Below, one piece after another: positions 1-5,243 of a stretch of 5,243 nucleotides of DNA. This DNA comes from SZAS-79 sp038211455 (GTDB taxonomy: Bacteria; Pseudomonadota; Gammaproteobacteria; Burkholderiales; SG8-39): positions 1 to 5,243 of the forward strand of contig JBBQVP010000261.1 in assembly GCA_038211455.1 (NCBI GenBank). The letters run 5' to 3'. Under the pieces are notes generated by a model. The model was given only the letters and a program-made list of their open reading frames with translations, was not told the origin of the DNA and did not search any database. The first letter of the stretch is position 1. Each line of letters starts with the position of its first letter. Made by a program: the position numbers and the translations under genes.

Positions 1-435
1 GAATGCCGCATGTTCCGGCTTCACGATGCCCATCTCGTGCGAGGCAAAGCAGGTGTCGAAGATCTGGGGAAATTCGGGGAACCTGTTCCAGTGCACCGCG
101 TTGGTGTTGCTCAGGCAGGCCAGGTGGTGTTTTTCCCTGAGTACCCCCACGAGTTCCCTGGCGCCGGGAAAGAAACCCTTGGGCCAGCCGGCAAACGCGG
201 CGATGAATTCGTCCGGACCGACGCGCAGCTCCCACTCCTTTACGAACGCTGCGGCGAAAGCTTCGGAGGATGTCTTTCCAGCCTCGAACTGTTTCACCGA
301 CGGGGAGTCGAGCCAGCGGCGCCACATTTCGGGCGTCTCCAGCGCATACGGCAGCAACGCCGTCAGGCCCTCGCTGCCGGTGTTCTCGATGAGCACGCCG
401 CCCAGGTCGAACAGGATAACTTTGTCGCGCAACAT
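1..435 (-). CDS. HAD-superfamily hydrolase, phosphatase-like (partial, C-terminus outside window)
   Basis: Reading the minus strand from the ATG at 435-433 gives 145 codons without a stop, reaching the window edge, so the C-terminal part is missing. Three of the four HAD motifs are visible. Motif I is FDLGGVLI with the nucleophile Asp10, motif II is LSNTN with Ser109, and motif III is GIVKPE with Lys139. Motif IV, the acidic metal-binding pair, would lie beyond the edge. Residues 17-100 between motifs I and II are helical in character, as in the alpha-helical C1 cap of HAD subfamily IA. The position two after the nucleophile is Gly12 instead of the usual Asp. This occurs in the YihX-like branch (FDLGN/FDLGG), which includes sugar-phosphate phosphatases, so it need not mean loss of activity. 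The gene starts 17 nt after the tspO stop, and an AAGGGG stretch beginning inside that stop codon could serve as ribosome binding site, so co-transcription is likely. The substrate cannot be named; the fold assignment is secure. Confidence 0.88.
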   Translation of the reverse strand, partial: MLRDKVILFDLGGVLIENTGSEGLTALLPYALETPEMWRRWLDSPSVKQFEAGKTSSEAFAAAFVKEWELRVGPDEFIAAFAGWPKGFFPGARELVGVLREKHHLACLSNTNAVHWNRFPEFPQIFDTCFASHEMGIVKPEHAAF

Positions 436-452
436 GGCAGCGGCTGGCCCCT

Positions 453-950
453 TCAGCCCAGCAGCCCGGGATTGCGCTGCCAGCTCGCATAGGTGAGGGC
501 ACAGGCAAACGTGACCCATGCCAGGTATGGCGTCAGCAACGCGCCGGCAACCGGCCGGACCCGCCAGAAACCGATGGTCGTGCCCAGGATGAGGACCCAG
601 AGGACGATGATTTCCCAGAATGCATAGGCGCCCAGTTTCCAGACGAAAAACAGCCAGGTCCAGAGCGCGTTCGCCGCCAGCTGGACGACATACAGCGAGA
701 GGACCAGGCGCGCGGCAAGGAAACCGCCCGACCGCCAGACGAGCCACGCGGCAATTCCCATCAGGAGGTAGAGCACACTCCACACTGGGGCGAACAGCCA
801 GCCTGGCGGGGCCCATTCCGGCCGAACCAGCTGCGTGTAGAACGCGCCCGCGTTGGCCGACGCGAACCCCCCGACGGCGGCGGCGGCAAACGTCAGGACG
901 AGCCACCCGGCCAGGCCGAGAATCTGTGCGGTCAATCGAATGCGGGGCAT
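453..950 (-). CDS. tspO: TspO/MBR family tryptophan-rich sensory protein
   Basis: A 165-residue, very hydrophobic protein with 14 tryptophans, the usual length and composition of bacterial TspO (homologue of the mitochondrial translocator/peripheral benzodiazepine receptor). Five membrane segments can be read at about residues 8-30, 50-72, 79-102, 110-129 and 135-157. The family signature is clear: FYTQLVRPEWAPPGW at 37-51, then FAPVWSVLYLLMGIAAW at 53-69, ANALWTWLFF at 93-102, and PYLAW at 141-145 near the C-terminus. Characterised homologues sit in the cytoplasmic or outer membrane and bind porphyrins; roles in tetrapyrrole handling, oxygen/light signalling and stress are reported. An upstream ATG in this frame (1103-1101) would add 51 residues, but the ATG at 950-948 is preferred: it has an AAGGA five bases upstream, and the added peptide is arginine-rich and unlike TspO. 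The gene is divergent from the amidohydrolase and leads a likely operon with the downstream HAD gene. Confidence 0.95.
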   Translation of the reverse strand: MPRIRLTAQILGLAGWLVLTFAAAAVGGFASANAGAFYTQLVRPEWAPPGWLFAPVWSVLYLLMGIAAWLVWRSGGFLAARLVLSLYVVQLAANALWTWLFFVWKLGAYAFWEIIVLWVLILGTTIGFWRVRPVAGALLTPYLAWVTFACALTYASWQRNPGLLG

Positions 951-1102
951 GGTTTTCCTTGGCGCTGCACGATCGTTCCAGGCGCGCTCCAGACGCACGC
1001 TACCCGTATTCCGGCGGCGAGGCCAGACCCGGGCGGCGCCAGAGGCCCGCTGAATTGCGGTAAGCTTGCACACCCCAGAAACCGCTTTCCCCCGGAGTTT
1101 CA
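951..1102. other. Divergent intergenic region between tspO and the amidohydrolase gene
   Basis: This 152-bp gap must hold the promoters of both divergent units. Apart from a ribosome binding site at each end (AAGGA at 956-960 for tspO, GGAG at 1094-1097 for the plus-strand gene) I see no convincing -35/-10 pair, sigma-54 site or strong operator palindrome. The open frames crossing it lack coding character. Confidence 0.6.
956..960 (-). promoter_or_regulatory. Ribosome binding site of tspO
   Basis: On the minus strand the sequence before the ATG reads AAGGA followed by five bases. This sets the start at 950 and argues against the longer in-frame start at 1103. Confidence 0.7.
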
Positions 1103-2359
1103 ATGCAATCCCCGAAAGTGCTTGAAGTCGATGGCGCGCGGCTCTGGAAGTCGCTCATGGACCTCGCCAGCATCGGCGCCACTCCCAAAGGCGGCGTGAA
1201 GCGCCTTACGCTGACCGACCTCGACCGGCAGGGGCGCGACCGGTTCGTCGAATGGGCGAAAGCAGCGGGCATGAGCGTGCGCGTGGATGCAATCGGCAAT
1301 ATCTTTGCGCGTCGCGCCGGTGAGGACGACAGTCTGCCTCCCGTGATGACCGGCAGCCACCTCGATACGCAGCCCTCGGGCGGGAAGTTCGACGGGGCTT
1401 ACGGAGTGATGGCCGGGCTCGAAGTCGTGCGCCGGCTGAACGACCTGGGCATCCGCACCCGCGCGCCGATCGAGGTCGCCGCCTGGACCAATGAGGAAGG
1501 CTCGCGTTTCGTGCCCACGATGATGGGTTCCGGCGTGTTTGCTTCGATATATGAAGTCGGCGCGATGCATGCGCAGAAGGACGTCGAGGGAGTTTCGGTG
1601 GGTGAGGCGCTGAAGGCCATCGGTTACCAGGGCGACGCGAAGCCGGTCAAGGTGGGCGCGTACTTTGAGGCCCACATCGAACAGGGCCCGGTGCTTGAGA
1701 ACACGAAAACCACCATCGGCGCGGTGCAGGGCGCGCTCGGCCAGCGCTGGTTCGACGTCGACATTACCGGGCAGGACTCGCACGCGGGGCCGACGCCAAT
1801 GGAACTGCGCAAGGACGCGCTGCTTGCTGCCAGCCGGCTGGTGATCGAGACCAACCGCGTCGCGTGCACCTACCCGGACAACGCGCGCGCCACGGTCGGC
1901 CACCTGCGCGTGATGCCGAACTCGCGTAACGTCGTGCCCGGTGCGGTGGCGATGACGCTCGACGTGCGCAGCGCGAAGGACGAAACCCTGCTCAAGATGG
2001 TCGCCGACCTGAAGGCATCGGCGAAGAAGATCGAGGCCGAGACGCGTTGCACGATTGCAATCACGGAAGTCCTCTACTTCGCGCCCAGCCATTTTGACCC
2101 TGCGCTGATCGACAATGTGCGCAAGGCCGCCGCTGCACTGGGCCTGTCGTGCCGGGACATCGTCAGCGGCGCCGCGCATGATGCGGTTTACCTCAACCGG
2201 GTTGCGCCGACCGCGATGATATTCGTGCCCTGCGAGGGTGGCCTGTCGCACAACGAACTCGAAAACGCACGCCCCGACGAGATTGCCGCCGGCGCCAGCG
2301 TGCTTTTCAATGCCATGCTTGCCACGGCGGGCATCGCCGAACCGGCGAAGGTTGCCTGA
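1103..2359 (+). CDS. Zn-dependent amidohydrolase, M20 hydantoinase/carbamoylase family (probable beta-ureidopropionase / N-carbamoyl amino acid hydrolase)
   Basis: A 418-residue protein, normal length for the M20 amidase group that includes N-carbamoyl-L-amino acid hydrolase, beta-ureidopropionase and allantoate amidohydrolase. The two-metal site is complete: His86 in GSHLDTQ, bridging Asp97 in FDGAYG, general base Glu131 and ligand Glu132 in NEEGSRF, His191 in EAHIEQGP, and His383 in LSHNELE. The lid/dimerisation insert is at about 212-328 and carries DSHAGPTPM (His227), PNSRNVVPG (273-280) and LDVRS (Arg289), residues used by the family for substrate carboxylate and ureido recognition. There is no signal peptide, so it is cytoplasmic. 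The start has GGAG five bases upstream (1094-1097). The aminotransferase gene follows after 28 nt, which favours N-carbamoyl-beta-alanine hydrolysis to beta-alanine, CO2 and ammonia in reductive pyrimidine catabolism. A hydantoin-derived N-carbamoyl amino acid or allantoate remains possible, since the exact substrate cannot be read from these motifs. The family call is firm and the substrate is inference. Confidence 0.93.
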   Translation: MQSPKVLEVDGARLWKSLMDLASIGATPKGGVKRLTLTDLDRQGRDRFVEWAKAAGMSVRVDAIGNIFARRAGEDDSLPPVMTGSHLDTQPSGGKFDGAYGVMAGLEVVRRLNDLGIRTRAPIEVAAWTNEEGSRFVPTMMGSGVFASIYEVGAMHAQKDVEGVSVGEALKAIGYQGDAKPVKVGAYFEAHIEQGPVLENTKTTIGAVQGALGQRWFDVDITGQDSHAGPTPMELRKDALLAASRLVIETNRVACTYPDNARATVGHLRVMPNSRNVVPGAVAMTLDVRSAKDETLLKMVADLKASAKKIEAETRCTIAITEVLYFAPSHFDPALIDNVRKAAAALGLSCRDIVSGAAHDAVYLNRVAPTAMIFVPCEGGLSHNELENARPDEIAAGASVLFNAMLATAGIAEPAKVA

Positions 2360-2373
2360 ACACCGATCACCCC

Positions 2374-2378
2374 GAGGA
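2374..2378 (+). promoter_or_regulatory. Ribosome binding site of the aminotransferase gene
   Basis: GAGGA lies nine bases before the ATG at 2388. It decides the start: the frame is open back to an ATG at 2238, but that extension lies inside the upstream amidohydrolase gene and adds a proline/arginine-rich peptide unlike any aminotransferase N-terminus. Confidence 0.75.
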
Positions 2379-2387
2379 ACCCATCCC

Positions 2388-3731
2388 ATGAACGACCGCG
2401 CACAGAGCACGCTGAACCCCGCAACCGACCTTGAGCAGAGCGCTTTCTGGATGCCTTACACGGCAAACCGGGAGTTCAAGAAGTCGCCGCGCATGCTCGA
2501 GCGCGCCGAAGGGATGTACTACTACACGCCGGAGGGCCGCGAGATCCTCGACGGGACCGCCGGCCTGTGGTGCGTGAATGCCGGCCACTGCCGGCCGAAG
2601 ATCGCCGAGGCGATTGCCGCGCAGGCGAAGAAGCTCGATTTCGCTCCGACCTTCCAGATGGGGCATCCGATCGCGTTCGAATTTGCCGAGCGGCTCGCGG
2701 GCATCATGCCCAAGGGCCTGTCGCGCGTGTTCTACACCAACTCCGGGTCCGAGTCGGCCGACACGGCGCTCAAGATCGCGCTGGCCTATCACCGCGCGCG
2801 CGGTGAAGCCGGGCGTTTCCGCCTGATCGGGCGCGAGCGCGGCTACCACGGCGTGAATTTCGGCGGCATGTCGGTCGGCGGCATTGTCGGCAACCGCAAG
2901 ACCTTCGGGACTGCGATGCTTCCGGGCGTAGACCACATCCGCCATACCCACGACATCGAGCGCAATGCGTTCACGCGCGGCCAGCCGGCGTACGGCGCGG
3001 AGTTCGCCAACGACCTCGAGCGCCTGTGCGCGCTGCACGACCCGTCGACCATTGCCGCGGTGATTGTCGAGCCCGTCGCCGGCTCGACCGGGGTGCTGAT
3101 TCCGCCGCAGGGCTATCTGCAGCGCCTGCGCGATATCTGCACAAAGCACGGCATCCTGCTGATCTATGACGAGGTCATCACCGGTTTCGGGCGCCTGGGC
3201 AAGCCGTTTGCAACGGACTATTTCGGCGTCAAGCCCGACCTGATCACCACCGCCAAGGGCATCACCAACGGCACGATCCCGATGGGTGCGGTGTTCGTCA
3301 GCGATGCGATCTACGAGACGTTCATGCAGGGACCTGCCGGGATGGAGTTCTTCCACGGCTACACCTACTCGGGCCATCCGATGGCCTGCGCCGCGGGAAT
3401 CGCGACGCTCGACGTTTATGCCGAAGAGGGCCTGCTCACGCGCGTCGGGGAACTTGCGAAGTTCTGGGAAGACGCGGTCTGGGGCCTGAAAGGCGCGAAA
3501 CACGTGATCGACCTGCGCGTTATCGGGCTGGTCGCGGCGATCGAACTCGCGCCGCGCGAAGGCGCCGCGGGCAAGCGCGCCTTCGAGGCGTTCACGCGCG
3601 CCTTCGAAAACGGTGTACTGATCCGGGTGACAGCCGACACGATCGCGCTGTCACCGCCGCTGATCGTCGAAAAGGCGCAGATCGAGCGCATCGTCGCGAC
3701 CGTCGGCGAAGTGCTCAAAACCATCGACTGA
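2388..3731 (+). CDS. Class III PLP-dependent aminotransferase, probable beta-alanine (omega-amino acid):pyruvate aminotransferase
   Basis: A 447-residue fold-type I, class III aminotransferase that aligns end to end with beta-alanine:pyruvate transaminases such as Pseudomonas BauA (about 448 residues), starting with the N-terminal FWMPYTANR (20-28). Cofactor residues are present: the phosphate-binding NSGSESADTA at 118-127, RGYHG with Tyr153 stacking on the PLP ring, EPVAGSTGV at 228-236, Asp261 in YDEVITGFGR pairing with the pyridine nitrogen, the Schiff-base Lys290 in TTAKGITNG, and HGYTYSGHP at 323-331. Trp61 in GLWCVNAGH and Arg413 in LIRVTADT match the active-site Trp and the carboxylate-binding Arg of omega-amino acid:pyruvate aminotransferases. 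The expected reaction is beta-alanine + pyruvate to malonate semialdehyde + L-alanine in the cytoplasm. It lies 28 nt behind the amidohydrolase that would supply beta-alanine, so the two are probably co-transcribed. Activity on other omega-amines (4-aminobutyrate, diamines, aromatic amines) is common in this group and cannot be excluded. Confidence 0.93.
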   Translation: MNDRAQSTLNPATDLEQSAFWMPYTANREFKKSPRMLERAEGMYYYTPEGREILDGTAGLWCVNAGHCRPKIAEAIAAQAKKLDFAPTFQMGHPIAFEFAERLAGIMPKGLSRVFYTNSGSESADTALKIALAYHRARGEAGRFRLIGRERGYHGVNFGGMSVGGIVGNRKTFGTAMLPGVDHIRHTHDIERNAFTRGQPAYGAEFANDLERLCALHDPSTIAAVIVEPVAGSTGVLIPPQGYLQRLRDICTKHGILLIYDEVITGFGRLGKPFATDYFGVKPDLITTAKGITNGTIPMGAVFVSDAIYETFMQGPAGMEFFHGYTYSGHPMACAAGIATLDVYAEEGLLTRVGELAKFWEDAVWGLKGAKHVIDLRVIGLVAAIELAPREGAAGKRAFEAFTRAFENGVLIRVTADTIALSPPLIVEKAQIERIVATVGEVLKTID

Positions 3732-3746
3732 CCGCTTCTCGGCGGG

Positions 3747-3778
3747 CTCCCTCCCAGGCGCCTTTAAAAGGGAGGGGG
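3747..3778. terminator. GC-rich inverted repeat just after the aminotransferase stop, possible terminator hairpin
   Basis: CTCCCTCCC (3747-3755) pairs with GGGAGGGGG (3770-3778) over nine positions, one of them G-U when read as plus-strand RNA. The 14-nt loop itself contains CCTT/AAGG. It starts 16 bases after the aminotransferase stop. No T-run follows, so it does not fit a classic intrinsic terminator; it may act as a 3'-end stabilising or Rho-assisted structure. Confidence 0.4.
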
Positions 3779-3780
3779 TA

Positions 3781-3879
3781 CGGGGGAACCGCAGGTTCCC
3801 CAGTTCCGAGCGTCGGGGGAACCGCAGGTTCCCCAGTTCCGAGCGTCGGGGGAACCGCAGGTTCCCCTGTTCCGAGCGT
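3781..3879. repeat. Three tandem 33-bp units, each with a perfect hairpin
   Basis: Units lie at 3781-3813, 3814-3846 and 3847-3879. The first two are identical and the third differs by one base (A to T at 3868). Each contains GGGGAACC, the triloop GCA, and GGTTCCCC, a perfect 8-bp stem (3783-3801, 3816-3834, 3849-3867), followed by a linker of the type CAGTTCCGAGCGT. The array fills most of the gap between two convergent genes and can fold on both strands, so it could act as a bidirectional transcription end or mRNA 3'-end stabiliser. It may belong to a dispersed REP-like family. There are no unique spacers, so it is not a CRISPR array. Confidence 0.92.
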
Positions 3880-3880
3880 T

Positions 3881-3897
3881 CGTCTAGCCTCGTCTAG
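3881..3897. repeat. Short direct repeat CGTCTAG overlapping the speD-speE stop codon
   Basis: CGTCTAG occurs at 3881-3887 and again at 3891-3897, separated by CCT. The second copy contains the TAG stop codon of the minus-strand fusion gene (3896-3894). At seven bases this may be chance, but it directly joins the tandem array. Confidence 0.5.
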
Positions 3898-5153
3898 TTA
3901 GTGGCGTTGCGAACGACGCCGAGGCGGCGCCCGCGCGCCGGCTGGCGCAGCCGCGGCGGCGCTACCATGTCACGCACGAAATTCGGCAGCGCGAACACGC
4001 CCTCATGGGTCTCGCCGTTGTAGTAGCGCAGGTCGATCAGCTTCCGGTGGTCGATGCGCCGGTCGATTTCGTCGGCCGTGAAGGACTTCGGATCAAGCTT
4101 GTCGGACGCGCAGGCCATCGCCCACAGCGAGCCGTAGAGGGGGATGAACATGGTGTAGGGACGCACGATCCGGAACACCGAGTTCAGCCGGCTCGAGATT
4201 TCCGCCACCTGCCCTGACTGCGCGGAGGGCGAACCCAGGTGCAGCGTCAGCGCGCCGCCGGGGGCGAGCACGTGCCGGCACTGCTGGAAGAACTCGGTGG
4301 TGTAGAGCGGCTCGGCCGGGCCCATCGGGTCGTTCAGGTCGAGCACGATCAGGTCGAATTTCTCGCTCGTCTCGCGCACGAACTGCATCCCGTCGCCGAT
4401 CACCAGGTTCAGCTTGGGGTTGTCGAACACGCCGTTGTGGACCGCTCCGAAATATTCCTTCGCGACCTTGATCACGTCCTCGTCGATCTCGACCAGCGTG
4501 ACGCGCTGCACCGAGGGGTGCTTGAGGACCTCCTCGGAAGATCCCCCGTCCCCGCCGCCGATGATGAGGACGTTTTTCGGCCCCGCATGCGCGCTGGCGG
4601 CCGGATGGATCAGGTTCTCGTGGTAGACGAACTCGTCACGCTCGGAGGTCATGTTGAAACCGTCGAGGCGGAACAGCCTGCCGAAGTGCGGCGTGTCGTA
4701 GATCGAGATTTTCTGGAACTTCGTCTGCCATTCGCCGATCTGGCGCGTGGCCTTGATATAGAACCCGCTCGAATCGTTCAGCGGCTCGATCAGCGTGTGC
4801 TCTCCGCGGTCGATCTCGTGGGTGGCCGATTCAGTCGGCTTGAAGTGGTCGACCAGCGCGCGGAACAGGCCGCGCGCCTTCTCGCTGTTGTCGGCGCTGA
4901 AATTGCAGACATAGATGTCGAGCGTCAGCCCTTTTTTCTCCGGCCAGGTATGGATCGCGAGGTGGGACTCGGCGAGAACCACGGTGCCTGTGAATCCTGA
5001 ACCTTCGAACTGGTGGAACGTGGCGTCCATCACCGTCAGGCCGGCATCGCGAACCATCTGGAGGCAAAGGTCGCGGAATCTGCTCCCGTCGAGCAGGACC
5101 TGAGGGTCGCAGCGGCAACCGGTCAGATCTCCGATGAGGTGCAATCCGTTCAT
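3894..5153 (-). CDS. Bifunctional S-adenosylmethionine decarboxylase / spermidine synthase (SpeD-SpeE fusion)
   Basis: One uninterrupted 419-residue frame carries two enzymes of spermidine synthesis. Residues 1 to about 115 are a prokaryotic class 1 AdoMet decarboxylase. The self-cleavage site is AESHLAIHTWPE, where Ser63 would become the pyruvoyl group; His68 and Cys83 stand at the same numbers as in Thermotoga maritima SpeD, and Thr55 replaces its Ser55. After a linker (about 108-130) comes an aminopropyltransferase. It has Gln147, FGRLFRLDG (157-165), DEFVYHENLIHP (173-184), the nucleotide-binding GGGDGGSSEEVLKH (199-212), VEID with Glu222, GDG (253-255), and LDLNDPMGPAEPLYT (271-285) with the catalytic Asp272 and Asp275. 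Expected products are decarboxylated AdoMet, then spermidine from putrescine, in the cytoplasm. The last 22 residues form an Arg-rich tail beyond the usual SpeE end. The ATG at 5153 begins the family-typical N-terminus (LHLIGDLTGC) and has GGGGG seven bases upstream. Such fusions are known in scattered bacteria, including the betaproteobacterium Delftia. The amine acceptor is not provable from sequence. Confidence 0.95.
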   Translation of the reverse strand: MNGLHLIGDLTGCRCDPQVLLDGSRFRDLCLQMVRDAGLTVMDATFHQFEGSGFTGTVVLAESHLAIHTWPEKKGLTLDIYVCNFSADNSEKARGLFRALVDHFKPTESATHEIDRGEHTLIEPLNDSSGFYIKATRQIGEWQTKFQKISIYDTPHFGRLFRLDGFNMTSERDEFVYHENLIHPAASAHAGPKNVLIIGGGDGGSSEEVLKHPSVQRVTLVEIDEDVIKVAKEYFGAVHNGVFDNPKLNLVIGDGMQFVRETSEKFDLIVLDLNDPMGPAEPLYTTEFFQQCRHVLAPGGALTLHLGSPSAQSGQVAEISSRLNSVFRIVRPYTMFIPLYGSLWAMACASDKLDPKSFTADEIDRRIDHRKLIDLRYYNGETHEGVFALPNFVRDMVAPPRLRQPARGRRLGVVRNATN

Positions 5154-5176
5154 TTTCGTTCCCCCGTAAAACGCGA

Positions 5177-5222
5177 AGGCGCAACCCGGTGCCCATTACG
5201 GGCTGCGCTCCAGGGTGCGCCT
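5177..5222. repeat. Imperfect inverted repeat upstream of the speD-speE fusion
   Basis: AGGCGCAACCC (5177-5187) pairs with GGGTGCGCCT (5213-5222) with a single bulged A. Inside it is a smaller hairpin, GCCC (5191-5194), loop ATTAC, GGGC (5200-5203). Another small palindrome, CCGC-CTT-GCGG, follows at 5230-5240. The structure lies 23 to 69 bases upstream of the fusion start. It could be a structured leader, an operator, the 3' end of the next gene's transcript, or a worn copy of a dispersed palindromic intergenic repeat. The sequence alone does not decide. Confidence 0.55.
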
Positions 5223-5243
5223 CTCCAATCCGCCTTGCGGCCT

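Noticed and set aside
10..496. Two overlapping plus-strand open frames of about 160 codons at the left edge.
   Set aside because: The minus strand here encodes a HAD hydrolase with motifs I, II and III in order. Neither plus-strand frame shows a recognisable motif.
1055..1083. Possible sigma-70 promoter with TTGCGG as -35 for the amidohydrolase gene.
   Set aside because: The hexamer 17 bases downstream (GAAACC) does not resemble a -10 element, so the match is no better than chance.
951..1103. A 51-residue N-terminal extension of TspO starting at the ATG at 1103.
   Set aside because: It would start inside the first codons of the divergent gene, is Arg-rich and unlike TspO, and is made unnecessary by the AAGGA-led ATG at 950.
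1100..2410. A 436-codon open frame on the minus strand covering the whole amidohydrolase gene.
   Set aside because: It is exactly antisense to a gene with a complete M20 active site. Its translation is rich in Arg, His, Ala and Val with no recognisable domain, as expected for an antisense frame in GC-rich DNA.
2367..3503. A 378-codon minus-strand open frame across the aminotransferase gene.
   Set aside because: Antisense shadow of a well-conserved class III aminotransferase; low-complexity Arg/Ala/Val/Asp composition and no known motif.
3781..3879. CRISPR-like array.
   Set aside because: The 33-bp units abut directly with no variable spacers, there are only three, and no cas gene is nearby.
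4239..5000. A 253-codon plus-strand open frame inside the speD-speE fusion gene.
   Set aside because: Antisense shadow; its Val/Glu/Asp/Arg-rich translation has no domain, while the opposite strand encodes two intact enzyme domains.

Overview
This is a GC-rich (by eye about 60-65% G+C), densely coded chromosomal segment. It has short intergenic gaps and G/C-ending codons throughout. The gene types and the fused spermidine-biosynthesis gene suit a proteobacterium, most likely a betaproteobacterium. That placement is inference from gene content and style, because no rRNA or other phylogenetic marker is present. I see no transposase, phage gene, CRISPR array, tRNA or rRNA.

Layout. Positions 1-950, minus strand: a two-gene unit of tspO (TspO/MBR tryptophan-rich membrane sensor) followed 17 nt later by a HAD-superfamily phosphatase-like gene that runs off the left edge. 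Positions 951-1102: a divergent intergenic region. Positions 1103-3731, plus strand: a two-gene unit of an M20-family zinc amidohydrolase of the hydantoinase/carbamoylase type and a class III omega-amino acid:pyruvate aminotransferase, 28 nt apart. Positions 3732-3893: a repeat-rich gap between convergent genes, with one long inverted repeat and three tandem 33-bp units, each carrying a perfect 8-bp-stem hairpin. Positions 3894-5153, minus strand: a single 419-residue gene fusing S-adenosylmethionine decarboxylase (SpeD) to an aminopropyltransferase/spermidine synthase (SpeE). Positions 5154-5243: the upstream region of that gene, containing an imperfect inverted repeat.

How the genes work together. 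The amidohydrolase and aminotransferase fit consecutive late steps of reductive pyrimidine breakdown: N-carbamoyl-beta-alanine is hydrolysed to beta-alanine, which is transaminated with pyruvate to malonate semialdehyde and alanine. The speD-speE fusion would make decarboxylated AdoMet and use it at once to aminopropylate putrescine to spermidine. TspO binds tetrapyrroles in characterised homologues; its pairing with a HAD phosphatase has no obvious shared pathway.

The window looks mostly like ordinary metabolic chromosome. The points most worth a second look are the speD-speE fusion with both active sites intact, the hairpin array between the convergent genes, the Arg-rich extra tail of the fusion protein ending beside that array, and the palindromic segment upstream of the fusion. 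I found no convincing evidence of a new defence or mobile system.
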